From contig NZ_SMFP01000007.1 in NCBI RefSeq assembly GCF_004348975.1, forward strand, positions 62,001-126,000: 64,000 nt of DNA. Reading direction: 5' to 3'. This document shows, piece by piece, positions 17,338 through 25,596 of the stretch. Position numbers and translations under genes: made by a program. The DNA is from Antarcticimicrobium sediminis (lineage in GTDB: Bacteria > Pseudomonadota > Alphaproteobacteria > Rhodobacterales > Rhodobacteraceae). The first letter of the stretch is position 1; every line of letters begins with the position of its first letter. The notes under the pieces were generated by a model. The model was not told where the DNA came from. It saw only the letters and a program-made list of their open reading frames with translations, and ran no database searches.

Positions 17338-17541
17338 ATGTCCGATTTGATCCTGACCTCGAATATCGAGGGCGCTGACGATTTCTATGCCGAGCTTCTG
17401 ACCACCCATGAGGGGCTGGAAACCGCGGACAGCAACGCGCTGAACGCGCGTCTGGTGCTGATCCTGGCCAACCATATCGGCGACCGGAGCGTGCTGAGCC
17501 AAGCCCTGCGCGCCGCCAAGCTTACCACCGAGGAGGACTAA
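17338..17541 (+). CDS. Small DUF2783-like protein, possible MhaB-type coupling subunit
   Basis: 67-aa acidic, helical protein (MSDLILTSNIEGADDFYAELL...LNARLVLILANHIGDRSVLSQALRAA). AAGGAG spaced 8 bases from ATG 17338 fixes the start; a GTG at 17329 overlapping the hydroxylase stop is less likely. Gap to the hydroxylase is 5 bases and to the VOC gene 3 bases, so they are one transcriptional unit. The size and position match the coupling component of the two-part 3-hydroxyphenylacetate hydroxylase; this is inference from context. Confidence 0.72.
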   Translation: MSDLILTSNIEGADDFYAELLTTHEGLETADSNALNARLVLILANHIGDRSVLSQALRAAKLTTEED

Positions 17542-17544
17542 ACC

Positions 17545-18087
17545 ATGAAAATCGAAAAAATTCACCACGTCGCCTACCGCTGCAAGGACGCGAAAGAGAC
17601 CGTGGAATGGTATGGCAAGATGCTGAACATGGATTTTGTGCTGGCGATTGCCGAGGATCACGTGCCCTCGACGCACGAACCTGATCCCTACATGCACATC
17701 TTTCTCGATGCCGGCGCTGGCAATGTGCTGGCGTTTTTCGAACTGCCGACCAAGCCCGAAATGGGCCGCGACCCGAATACCCCCGCTTGGGTGCAGCACA
17801 TCGCTTTCAAGGTCAAGGATCGCGATGAGCTGATCGCATTCAAGGACCATCTGGAGGCCAACGGCGTCGAAGTCTTGGGCGTGACCGACCATTCGATCTT
17901 CCATTCGATCTATTTCTTCGACCCTTCGGGCCATCGGGTCGAACTGGCCTGCCCGGACCCGGAAGAAGACGCCATGCTGGCCAAGCTGGATGCGGTGAAA
18001 TGGGAGATGCTGGAGGAGTGGTCGAAAACCAAGCAGGCCCCCAAACATGCCGATTGGATGCACGCAAAAGAGCTGAACGAGGTCTAA
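17545..18087 (+). CDS. VOC-family protein (glyoxalase / type I extradiol dioxygenase fold)
   Basis: 180-aa protein with one pair of beta-alpha-beta-beta-beta modules. Putative metal ligands are the His of KIHHVAY near residue 8, the His of WVQHIAFKV near 82 and the Glu of GHRVELACPDPEED near 133. The C-terminal 35 residues are an extra helical tail. Reaction unknown; placement behind the flavin hydroxylase pair suggests a ring-derived substrate or thioester isomerisation. Extradiol dioxygenase, glyoxalase and epimerase are all possible. Confidence 0.82.
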   Translation: MKIEKIHHVAYRCKDAKETVEWYGKMLNMDFVLAIAEDHVPSTHEPDPYMHIFLDAGAGNVLAFFELPTKPEMGRDPNTPAWVQHIAFKVKDRDELIAFKDHLEANGVEVLGVTDHSIFHSIYFFDPSGHRVELACPDPEEDAMLAKLDAVKWEMLEEWSKTKQAPKHADWMHAKELNEV

Positions 18088-18151
18088 GGCCAACGGCCCG
18101 CGAAACCAAAATCCAACGCCGATTGCGCGCCATTTTGGCGGGGTACGATCC

Positions 18152-18183
18152 GGGACCAGAGGCGAATGTCGCGCTCTGGTCCC
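18152..18183 (+). terminator. Perfect long hairpin upstream of maiA
   Basis: GGGACCAGAG (18152-18161) pairs fully with CTCTGGTCCC (18174-18183); the 12-base loop can add GCG-CGC. A second repeat, CCAAAAT / ATTTTGG (18106-18112 / 18132-18138), lies just before it. There is no U-run. It could end or stabilise the hydroxylase-VOC transcript. Confidence 0.5.
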
Positions 18184-18247
18184 TGATCTGTTCACCGCAC
18201 TTCAACCCCTTGTCCGCGCCACGGATAGCCACAACAGGAGAACGAAT

Positions 18248-18886
18248 ATGAGCGAGGTTGTGCTCTATGATTTCTGGCGGTCCTCTGCCGCCTATCGGAT
18301 GCGGATCGCCCTGAACATGGCCGGGATCGCCTATACCTCGGTGCCGGTCGATCTGACCACCAAACAGCACAAGACCCCCGAGCATATGGCCCGCAACCCG
18401 CAGGGGCTGGTTCCGGTGCTCGAGATCGACGGGCTGCGCCTGACCCAGTCGCTGGCGATGCTCGACTATCTCGACATCACCCGCGCCATGGGCCTGTTGC
18501 CCAAGGAACCCGGCGCGCGCGCGCAGCAGATGGCGGTGGCCCATGCCATTGCGCTGGACATCCACCCGGTCTGCAACCTGCAAGTCATCAACTATGCCGC
18601 CGAGATCACCGGCAACCGGGAGAAGGTGCGCGAAGACTGGATGCAGCGGTTCATCCGCCCCGGCCTTGAAGCGGTCGAAGAGATGCTCGGCGCGTTCGAA
18701 CAGGCCCCCTATGCCTGTGGTCCGACGCCCGGGCTTGTCGATATCTGCCTGATGCCGCAACTCTACAACGCGCATCGCTGGGCGGTGGATGTGTCCGACC
18801 TCAAACGCATCTGCGCCATCGAGGCGGCCTGTGCCGAAAACCCGGCCTTTGCTGCCGCCTATCCTGACTTGCACAAGCCCGGTTAG
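18248..18886 (+). CDS. maiA: Maleylacetoacetate isomerase (zeta-class GST)
   Basis: Glutathione-dependent cis-trans isomerase converting maleylacetoacetate to fumarylacetoacetate, between HmgA and FahA. The 212-aa product has the thioredoxin-like N-domain with the active-site stretch WRSSAAYRMRIALNMAG (the two serines kept), LVPVLEIDGLRLTQSLAMLDYLD and the helical C-domain with ICLMPQLYNAHRWAVD. AGGAG lies 8 bases before ATG 18248. It is convergent with hpaR. Confidence 0.95.
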   Translation: MSEVVLYDFWRSSAAYRMRIALNMAGIAYTSVPVDLTTKQHKTPEHMARNPQGLVPVLEIDGLRLTQSLAMLDYLDITRAMGLLPKEPGARAQQMAVAHAIALDIHPVCNLQVINYAAEITGNREKVREDWMQRFIRPGLEAVEEMLGAFEQAPYACGPTPGLVDICLMPQLYNAHRWAVDVSDLKRICAIEAACAENPAFAAAYPDLHKPG

Positions 18887-18916
18887 GGCCGTATTAGACA
18901 CAAAAGGGCGGCGCGG

Positions 18917-19366
18917 TCAGTCCTCGGACGGGGCCGCACCGCCCTCGCTCAATTCCTTGAGCAGATCCAGCAACATCTCGTACCGCTCGACCCCCAGCCG
19001 GTCGCGCACCTGCTCGGTCAGGGCGATGCTGGTGTCCAGGTTTTGCGCGATCACCTCGGACCCCGCCGCGCTGATCTGCACGATCTGCTTGCGCTTGTCG
19101 CTCTCGTCCTGCCGGCGTTGGATCAGCGCGCGCTGCTCCAGCTTTTGCAGGATCCGCGTCAGGCTCGGCAACAACAGACAGGCCTGCTCGGCGATCCGGG
19201 TGGGCTCCATCGCGCCGCGTTCTTCCAGCACCCGCAACACGCGCCACTGCTGTTCGGTAATTCCCACATCGGCCAGCATGGCGCGGATCGGGCCCATCAC
19301 CTCTTCGCGCGCCCGCAACAGCGAGATCGGAAGAGAGCGGGAGGTGCTCGGCAAAGCTTTGGTCAT
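18917..19366 (-). CDS. hpaR: Homoprotocatechuate degradation operon regulator HpaR (MarR family)
   Basis: 149-aa MarR-type regulator with RSLPISLLRAREEVMGPIRAMLADVGITEQQWRVLRVL, the recognition segment ACLLLPSLTRILQKLEQRALIQRRQDESDKRKQIVQIS and a short C-terminal dimer helix, close to E. coli HpaR in plan. It is divergent from hpaF with a clear palindrome between them, so it is expected to repress the hpa genes and itself until 4-hydroxyphenylacetate or homoprotocatechuate binds. ATG 19366 (MTKALPS) is chosen over an ATG 7 codons upstream. Confidence 0.9.
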   Translation of the reverse strand: MTKALPSTSRSLPISLLRAREEVMGPIRAMLADVGITEQQWRVLRVLEERGAMEPTRIAEQACLLLPSLTRILQKLEQRALIQRRQDESDKRKQIVQISAAGSEVIAQNLDTSIALTEQVRDRLGVERYEMLLDLLKELSEGGAAPSED

Positions 19367-19420
19367 GGGCCACTTTTGCAGAAGCACCCTCCCCGGCGCA
19401 ATGCGCGAATCTGACCCGGG

Positions 19421-19426
19421 TTGACA
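19421..19426 (+). promoter_or_regulatory. -35 element of the hpa operon promoter
   Basis: Consensus TTGACA, 50 bases upstream of the hpaF start. The matching -10 (around 19444-19454) lies inside the HpaR palindrome. Confidence 0.5.
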
Positions 19427-19436
19427 GGTTGTAATT

Positions 19437-19454
19437 TATTAAACATGTTAAATA
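19437..19454. promoter_or_regulatory. Probable HpaR operator
   Basis: 18-base palindrome TATTNAACATGTTNAATA: an 8-base perfect core AACATGTT with symmetric TATT/AATA arms, in the only divergent gap of the hpa locus. Binding would cover the promoter. Confidence 0.65.
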
Positions 19455-19475
19455 TATGACTTCAGGGAGGAGATC

Positions 19476-19871
19476 ATGGCGCATCTGATCGTGGATTATT
19501 CGGCGAACGTGGACGGCTGGGTCGATATGGCCGCCTTTTGTGACACGCTGCGCCGCGCCGCCATCGAAACCGGCGTGCTGCCGATGCCAGGGGTGCGGGT
19601 CCGCGCGCTGCGGGCCGATCATGTCTCGATCGCGGACGGTAGCACCGATCACGGCTATATCGACATATCAGTCCGCCTGCGCGGCGGTCGCGATCTGCCC
19701 ACCCGCAAGGCCGCCACAGCGCAGATCTTTGCCGCCGCCGAGACCTTCCTCGCGCCGGTGATGGCGGCCCAATCGCTCGCCCTGTCGCTGGAGATGCGCG
19801 ACATCGACCCCGAACTGGCCCCAAAGACCGGCACCATCCGCGACCATTTGCAAAAGGGTGACACACCATGA
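19476..19871 (+). CDS. hpaF: 5-carboxymethyl-2-hydroxymuconate Delta-isomerase (HpaF-like), atypical N-terminus
   Basis: 131-aa member of the CHMI family, tautomerising 5-carboxymethyl-2-hydroxymuconate in the homoprotocatechuate pathway. HLIVDYSANVDGWVDM, GVLPMPGVRVRALRADHVSIADG and the C-terminal LSLEMRDIDPELAPKTGTIRDHL fit the E. coli HpaF plan. Oddity: the residue after Met is Ala (GCG) rather than the catalytic Pro1 of the tautomerase fold. GGGAGG sits 7 bases before ATG 19476, so no other start is evident. It overlaps hpaE by 4 bases. Confidence 0.85.
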   Translation: MAHLIVDYSANVDGWVDMAAFCDTLRRAAIETGVLPMPGVRVRALRADHVSIADGSTDHGYIDISVRLRGGRDLPTRKAATAQIFAAAETFLAPVMAAQSLALSLEMRDIDPELAPKTGTIRDHLQKGDTP

Positions 19872-21379
19872 CCGCGCTCACCGAGAATATCGAGAAACTG
19901 AACGGCTACCTCGCCCGCTTCCGCGATGGCGGCGTCCAGAACCTGATCGCAGGCGAAAGCCGCCCGGCGGCCTCTGGCGCGATCTTCGACACCACCTCGC
20001 CGGTCGATGAAAGCCTGATCTGCCCGGTCGCCCGCGGCGGGCCCGAGGATATCGACGCCGCAGCCAAGGCCGCCACCGATGCCTTTCCCGCGTGGCGTGA
20101 CCTGCCTGTCGCCGAGCGCAAGAAAATCCTGATCCGCATCGCCGAGGGAATCGAGGCCCGCGCCGAGGAAATCGCGCTGTGCGAATGCTGGGACACTGGT
20201 CAGGCGCTGCGCTTCATGTCCAAGGCGGCGCTGCGCGGGGCGGCCAACTTTCGCTTTTTCGCCGACAAGGTGGCCAGCGCCCGCGACGGGCAAAACCTGC
20301 GCTCGCCGACGCTGATGAACGTGACCACCCGGGTGCCGCTTGGCCCGGTGGGGGTGATCACCCCGTGGAATACGCCCTTTATGCTCTCGACCTGGAAGAT
20401 CGCCCCGGCGCTGGCCGCTGGCTGCACCGTGGTACATAAACCGGCCGAATTCAGCCCGTTGACCGCCCGCATCCTCGCCGAGATCGCACATGAGGCCGGT
20501 TTGCCCGCCGGGGTCTGGAATCTGGTCAACGGCTTTGGCGAGGATGCCGGGCGCGCGCTGACGGAACATCCAAAGATCAAGGCCATCGCCTTTGTCGGGG
20601 AATCCAAAACCGGCTCGATGATCATGAAACAGGGCGCCGACACGCTGAAGCGGGTGCATTTCGAATTGGGCGGAAAGAACCCGGTGGTGGTGTTCGACGA
20701 CGCCGATCTGGACCGCGCCTTGGATGCCGCCATCTTCATGATCTATTCGCTCAACGGCGAACGCTGCACCTCCTCCTCGCGGTTGCTGGTGCAGGACACC
20801 GTCGCGGAGGACTTCGAGGCAAAGCTGACCGCACGGGTCAACGCCATTCGCGTCGGCCATCCGCTGGACCCGGAAACCGAGGTCGGCCCGCTGATCCACA
20901 AGGTGCATTTCGACAAGGTCACCTCTTATTTCGACACCGCCAGAACCGACGGCGCCACCATTGCCGCGGGCGGCGAGCGGGTGGGCGAGCAGGGCTGGTT
21001 CGTGCGCCCCACCCTGTTCACCAATGCCACCAACGACATGAGGATCGCGCAGGAAGAGATCTTTGGCCCGGTGCTGACCTCGATCCGCTTTTCGACCGAG
21101 GACGAGGCGCTCTCCATCGCCAACGGCACCCAATACGGGTTGACCGGATATGTCTGGACCAACGATCTGACCCGCGCGCTGCGCTTTACCGACAAGCTGG
21201 AGGCGGGCATGATCTGGGTGAATTCCGAGAACGTGCGCCACCTGCCCACCCCCTTTGGCGGGGTCAAGGCCTCGGGCCTCGGGCGCGATGGCGGCGACTG
21301 GTCGTTCGAGTTCTATATGGAGCAAAAGCACATCGGCTTTGCCCTCGGGCAGCACAAGATTCCGCGTCTGGGGGCCTAG
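19868..21379 (+). CDS. hpaE: 5-carboxymethyl-2-hydroxymuconate semialdehyde dehydrogenase
   Basis: NAD-dependent aldehyde dehydrogenase of 503 aa that oxidises the ring-opened semialdehyde from HpaD. The ALDH core is intact: PWNTPFMLSTWKIAPALAAG, catalytic E266 in FELGGKN, nucleophile C300 in LNGERCTSSSR, and EEIFGPVLT. Coupled to hpaF through a 4-base overlap. The position between hpaF and hpaD makes the HpaE assignment firm. Confidence 0.94.
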   Translation: MTALTENIEKLNGYLARFRDGGVQNLIAGESRPAASGAIFDTTSPVDESLICPVARGGPEDIDAAAKAATDAFPAWRDLPVAERKKILIRIAEGIEARAEEIALCECWDTGQALRFMSKAALRGAANFRFFADKVASARDGQNLRSPTLMNVTTRVPLGPVGVITPWNTPFMLSTWKIAPALAAGCTVVHKPAEFSPLTARILAEIAHEAGLPAGVWNLVNGFGEDAGRALTEHPKIKAIAFVGESKTGSMIMKQGADTLKRVHFELGGKNPVVVFDDADLDRALDAAIFMIYSLNGERCTSSSRLLVQDTVAEDFEAKLTARVNAIRVGHPLDPETEVGPLIHKVHFDKVTSYFDTARTDGATIAAGGERVGEQGWFVRPTLFTNATNDMRIAQEEIFGPVLTSIRFSTEDEALSIANGTQYGLTGYVWTNDLTRALRFTDKLEAGMIWVNSENVRHLPTPFGGVKASGLGRDGGDWSFEFYMEQKHIGFALGQHKIPRLGA

Positions 21380-21430
21380 GTCCCGCCTCGGCCACGCTCT
21401 CGCGTCGACAGTTCACGAAAGGATCCAAAG

Positions 21431-22411
21431 ATGCCCATTCCCGCCCCGAACCTGTACCCGCCTTTCAACATCGTGCGGCTCAGCCATGTGGAACTGATCG
21501 TCACCGATCTGGCGAAATCGCGCGCCTTTTATGTCGACATGCTGGGCCTTCAGGTCACCGATGAAGACAGCGAGGCGATCTATCTGCGCGCGATGGAGGA
21601 ACGCGGCCATCACTGCATCGTGCTGCGCAAGGGCACGGAGCCACGGGCGCGCGATCTGGGGTTCAAGCTGTTCGACGACGACGATCTCGACAAGGCCGAG
21701 GCGTTCTTTCGCGCCAAGGGGCTGCCGGTCGACTGGGTGGATCGCCCGTTCCAGTCGCGCAGCTTTCGCACCCGCGACCCGCATGGCACGCCGCTGGAGT
21801 TCTACGTCAAGATGGACCGGCTGCCACCTATCCACCAGCAATACGCGCTGTATCGCGGGGTCAAACCGCTGCGGATCGACCATTTCAACTGCTTTTCCCC
21901 CAATGTGGATGAAAGCGTCGCCTTTTATAACGAGATCGGCTTTCGGGTGACGGAATACACCGAGGACGAGGAGAGCGGCCATCTTTGGGCGGCATGGACC
22001 CACCGCAAGGGCGGCGTGCATGACATGGCCTTTACCAACGGCACCGGGCCTCGACTGCATCACACCGCGTTCTGGGTGCCGACGCCGCTCAATATCATCG
22101 ACCTGCTTGACCTGATGTCCACTACCGGCTGGGTCGACAACATCGAACGCGGGCCGGGGCGGCACGGGATTTCCAACGCCTTCTTTCTGTATATCCGCGA
22201 TCCCGACGGCCACCGGATCGAGATCTATTGCTCGGACTACCAGACCGTCGATCCGGATCTGGAACCGATCAAATGGGATCTGAAAGACCCCCAGCGCCAG
22301 ACGCTTTGGGGTGCCCCTGCGCCGAAATCGTGGTTCGAAGAGGGCAGCCTGTTCGAGGGGCAAGAGCCGGTGCCGGCACAATTGAAAGCGCAACCGATCA
22401 TTGCACCATGA
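21431..22411 (+). CDS. hpaD: 3,4-dihydroxyphenylacetate 2,3-dioxygenase (VOC-type)
   Basis: Extradiol ring-cleavage enzyme acting on homoprotocatechuate. The 326-aa product is the two-module vicinal-oxygen-chelate type (as in Brevibacterium/Arthrobacter), not the E. coli LigB-like type. N-module starts RLSHVELIVTDL; metal ligands are H151 (LRIDHFN), one of H210/H211 (RLHHTAF), and E264 (GHRIEIYCSDY). The C-terminal tail with TLWGAPAPKSWFEEGS is typical of this type. GAAAGGATC precedes ATG 21431. Confidence 0.94.
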   Translation: MPIPAPNLYPPFNIVRLSHVELIVTDLAKSRAFYVDMLGLQVTDEDSEAIYLRAMEERGHHCIVLRKGTEPRARDLGFKLFDDDDLDKAEAFFRAKGLPVDWVDRPFQSRSFRTRDPHGTPLEFYVKMDRLPPIHQQYALYRGVKPLRIDHFNCFSPNVDESVAFYNEIGFRVTEYTEDEESGHLWAAWTHRKGGVHDMAFTNGTGPRLHHTAFWVPTPLNIIDLLDLMSTTGWVDNIERGPGRHGISNAFFLYIRDPDGHRIEIYCSDYQTVDPDLEPIKWDLKDPQRQTLWGAPAPKSWFEEGSLFEGQEPVPAQLKAQPIIAP

Positions 22412-22520
22412 GACAGCATTGCGCTGCGACGTTTCGGTGCGAAACGCAACGCGATCTCTTGCGAAGACCTCGGCGAGCGGGGACAACAGCTGCGCCCGTT
22501 GACCGGCGAAAGGATGAACG

Positions 22521-23936
22521 ATGAAATGGACTGAATTTGCCGGGTGGGGCCGCCGCGTGGCGGACTGGGCGCAGGACTATCACCTGAACGTCGGCGACCG
22601 GCCGGTACGGGCGCAGACCAAACCGGGCGAGGTGCTGAACGCCCTGCCCGTCGCGCCACCGGAAACCCCGGAAGACATGGAACAGGTGTTCCGCGATTTC
22701 GAAGAGATCGTGATGCCCGGCATCACCCATTGGCAACACCCGCGTTTCTTTGCCTATTTCAATTCCAACGCCGCCGCCCCCTCGGTGCTGGCGGAGTTCC
22801 TCGTCTCGGCGATCGCGCCGCAATGCATGTTATGGCAGACCTCTCCGGCGGCGACCGAGATGGAAACCCGCATGATGGATTGGCTGCGCCAGTCGCTCGC
22901 CCTGCCGCAGGGGTTCGCCGGTGTCATTCAGGACAGCGCCTCGACCGCGACGCTTGCCGCAGTTCTGACCATGCGGGAAAAGGCGCTGAACTGGACCGGC
23001 AACCAACAGGGCCTGCCGGGGCAGGTGCCGCTGCGGGTCTATGCCAGCTCCGAGGTGCATACCTCGATCGACCGGGCGATCTGGATTTCCGGCATCGGGC
23101 AGGACAACCTTGTGCGCGTGCCGATTAAGGGCGACTGGCGTGGGATGGACCCGGCGGCGCTGGAGGTGGCGATCAAGGCGGATCTGGAGGCCGGGTTGAA
23201 ACCGGCGGGCGTGATCCTCTGTGTCGGCGGCACCGGCACCGGGGCGACCGACCCGATTGCCGAATGTCTGGCGGTGGCGCAGAAATACGGGCTTTACACC
23301 CATGTCGATGCAGCTTGGGCCGGCAGCGCCATGATCTGTCCCGAGTTCCGCCACTACTGGACCGGGGTCGAAGGGGCCGACAGCATCGTCTTCAACCCGC
23401 ACAAATGGCTGGGGGCGCAGTTTGATTGCTCGGCGCATTTCGTACGAAATCCCGAGGATCTTGTACGCACCCTCGCGATCAGCCCGGAATACCTGAAAAC
23501 CCACGGGGCCGAGGGCGTCGTCAACTATTCCGAATGGTCGGTACCGCTGGGCCGCCGCTTTCGCGCGCTGAAACTGTGGTTCCTGATCCGCGCCTATGGG
23601 CTCGAGGGGCTGCGGGAGCGGATCAGGAACCATGTGAAATGGTCGGGGCAACTGCACGACAAGCTGGCCGCGCACCCCGACATCAAGATCGTCACCGCGC
23701 CGATGTGGTCGCTGTTTACCTTCCGCTATGCGCCCGGTGGCGTCGCCGATCTGGATGATCTCAACATTCGGCTGGTCAACGCGATCAACGATGACGGGCG
23801 CATCTATCTGACCCAGACCCGCGTTGATGGCGATCTGGTCATCCGGTTCCAAGCGGGCCAGTTCGAGACCACCGAAAAGGACGTGATGATGGCCTATGAC
23901 GTGATCATAGAAATCGCCGAAGGGCTGGAGAGATGA
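22521..23936 (+). CDS. PLP-dependent aromatic-L-amino-acid decarboxylase
   Basis: Group II decarboxylase (DDC/tyrosine decarboxylase family), 471 aa. HPRFFAYFNSNAAAPSVLAE near residue 74 is the substrate-pocket strand, followed by EVHTSIDRA (His stacking on PLP), HVDAAWAGSA (Asp to PLP nitrogen), and FNPHKWLG with K295 as PLP lysine. It would release CO2 from Tyr, Dopa, Phe or Trp, giving an arylethylamine. It sits inside the hpa operon and overlaps the next gene by 4 bases, suggesting tyramine or dopamine feeding into the pathway. An amine oxidase is not present nearby. Confidence 0.88.
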   Translation: MKWTEFAGWGRRVADWAQDYHLNVGDRPVRAQTKPGEVLNALPVAPPETPEDMEQVFRDFEEIVMPGITHWQHPRFFAYFNSNAAAPSVLAEFLVSAIAPQCMLWQTSPAATEMETRMMDWLRQSLALPQGFAGVIQDSASTATLAAVLTMREKALNWTGNQQGLPGQVPLRVYASSEVHTSIDRAIWISGIGQDNLVRVPIKGDWRGMDPAALEVAIKADLEAGLKPAGVILCVGGTGTGATDPIAECLAVAQKYGLYTHVDAAWAGSAMICPEFRHYWTGVEGADSIVFNPHKWLGAQFDCSAHFVRNPEDLVRTLAISPEYLKTHGAEGVVNYSEWSVPLGRRFRALKLWFLIRAYGLEGLRERIRNHVKWSGQLHDKLAAHPDIKIVTAPMWSLFTFRYAPGGVADLDDLNIRLVNAINDDGRIYLTQTRVDGDLVIRFQAGQFETTEKDVMMAYDVIIEIAEGLER

Positions 23937-24790
23937 GCAAGTTCGCGACCTATACCGCCGATGGGGGAACCTTTTACGGGGCGGTGACCGAAGGGGGGAT
24001 GATCGCCCTTTCGCCCACCTTCAAGGAATGGCCCGACCTGCGCGCGGTGATCGAGGCCGGGACGCTTTATGATCTGGCTGTGGCCGCAAAGGACAAGCCG
24101 GTGACGCACCCGACCGGCAGCTTCCGCTATGACATCCCGATCGCCAACCCGGAAAAGATCATCTGCGTCGGCGTCAACTTTCCAGACCGCAATGCCGAGT
24201 ACAAGGATGGGCAGGAGGCACCGCCCAACATGTCGCTGTTCATCCGCTTTGCGCGCAGCTTCACCGGCCACGAACGCCCGCTGATCCGCCCGCCGGAAAC
24301 GCCGCAGCTGGATTACGAGGGCGAGATCGCGGTGGTGATCGGCAAGGGCGGGCGGCGGATTTCGCAGACGGATGCTTATGACCACATCGCCGCGATCACC
24401 CTGTGCAACGAGGGCACGCTGCGCGACTGGGTGCGCCATGCCAAGTTCAACGTCACCCAGGGCAAGAACTGGGACAACTCCGGCGCGATGGGGCCGTGGC
24501 TGGTGCCCTTTACCTCGCCCGCGCAGCTTGATGATGTGCGCCTGACCACCAAGGTGAACGGCGAGTTGCGCCAAGACGACCGCACCGGGCGGATGCTGTT
24601 CCCGATCCGGCGGCAGATCGAATATATCTCGACCTTCACGACGCTGGTGCCGGGTGACATCATAGTGACCGGCACCCCAACCGGCGCGGGCGCACGGTTC
24701 GACCCGCCGCGGTTCCTGCACCCCGGCGACGTGATCGAGGTCGAGGCCGAGGGCATCGGCAAGCTGATCAACACGGTTCAAGACGAATGA
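23933..24790 (+). CDS. hpaG: Fumarylacetoacetate-hydrolase-family decarboxylase/isomerase, HpaG-like
   Basis: 285-aa FAH-fold enzyme. The metal site is visible in LDYEGEIAVVIGKGG (E-x-E) and NEGTLRDW, with the terminal GDIIVTGTPTGAGA turn. In the hpa pathway the HpaG reaction is decarboxylation of 5-oxopent-3-ene-1,2,5-tricarboxylate to 2-hydroxyhepta-2,4-diene-1,7-dioate. Only one FAH domain is present, unlike the duplicated E. coli HpaG. Overlaps the decarboxylase before it and hpaH after it by 4 bases each. Confidence 0.85.
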   Translation: MSKFATYTADGGTFYGAVTEGGMIALSPTFKEWPDLRAVIEAGTLYDLAVAAKDKPVTHPTGSFRYDIPIANPEKIICVGVNFPDRNAEYKDGQEAPPNMSLFIRFARSFTGHERPLIRPPETPQLDYEGEIAVVIGKGGRRISQTDAYDHIAAITLCNEGTLRDWVRHAKFNVTQGKNWDNSGAMGPWLVPFTSPAQLDDVRLTTKVNGELRQDDRTGRMLFPIRRQIEYISTFTTLVPGDIIVTGTPTGAGARFDPPRFLHPGDVIEVEAEGIGKLINTVQDE

Positions 24791-25587
24791 CCCCGGCCGA
24801 GCATGACGCCGCCGCCGAGACCCTGTTTCAGGCGGAACGAAGCGGCCAGCAATGCGGGCTGCTGTCGCTGCGCTATCCCGGTATGACGCTCACGGATGCC
24901 TATGCGGTGCAATCACGGCTGATCGCGCGCAAGCTGGCCACAGGGCGGCGCAAGATCGGCTGGAAGATCGGGCTGACCAGCCGGGCGATGCAGGACGCGT
25001 TGAAGATCGACACCCCGGACAGCGGCGTGCTGCTGGACGATATGGCCTTTGCGAACGGGGCCACGGTGCCCGCCGGTCGCTTTATCCAGACACGGGTGGA
25101 GGCCGAGATCGCCTTTGTGATGAAAGCCCCGCTGGCCGGGGCCGAGTGCACGCGGGCGGATGTGCTGGCGGCGACCGAATACGTCGCGCCATCGCTGGAG
25201 ATTCTGGACACCCGCGTCCTGCGCGCCGATCCCGAGACCGGCAAGGCCCGCGTGATCACCGACACCATCAGCGACAACGCCGCCAATGCCGGTGTTGTAC
25301 TGGGGGCAGAGCGTCACGCGCCCGACGCAGTGGATCTGCGCTGGACCGGGGCCATAGTCAGCCGCGACGGTGTGGTCGAGGAAACCGGGCTGGGGGCGGG
25401 CGTGCTGAACGATCCGGTCACATCCGTACTCTGGCTTTCGCGTCGCATGGCGGCCTATGGTCAGCAGATCGAGGCGGGGGATATCGTGCTGTCAGGCTCA
25501 TTCATCCGCCCGATCGAGGCGCCCCCGGGCGCGCATATCGCCGCCGATTTCGGGCCGTTCGGCTCGGTCCATATCACTTTTGACTAA
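24787..25587 (+). CDS. hpaH: 2-oxo-hept-4-ene-1,7-dioate hydratase
   Basis: 266-aa hydratase of the FAH/MhpD fold that adds water to 2-oxohept-4-ene-1,7-dioate. Visible are GRRKIGWKIGLTSRAMQ, the metal glutamates in TRVEAEIAFVM, SLEILDTR, ISDNAANAGVVLG and AGDIVLSGSFIRP. Coupled to hpaG by ATGA overlap and 9 bases ahead of hpaI. Confidence 0.93.
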   Translation: MTPAEHDAAAETLFQAERSGQQCGLLSLRYPGMTLTDAYAVQSRLIARKLATGRRKIGWKIGLTSRAMQDALKIDTPDSGVLLDDMAFANGATVPAGRFIQTRVEAEIAFVMKAPLAGAECTRADVLAATEYVAPSLEILDTRVLRADPETGKARVITDTISDNAANAGVVLGAERHAPDAVDLRWTGAIVSRDGVVEETGLGAGVLNDPVTSVLWLSRRMAAYGQQIEAGDIVLSGSFIRPIEAPPGAHIAADFGPFGSVHITFD

Positions 25588-25596
25588 GAGGTTCCC

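Noticed and set aside
19655-21355. 566-codon open frame on the minus strand
   Set aside because: Antisense to hpaE, which has full aldehyde dehydrogenase motifs.
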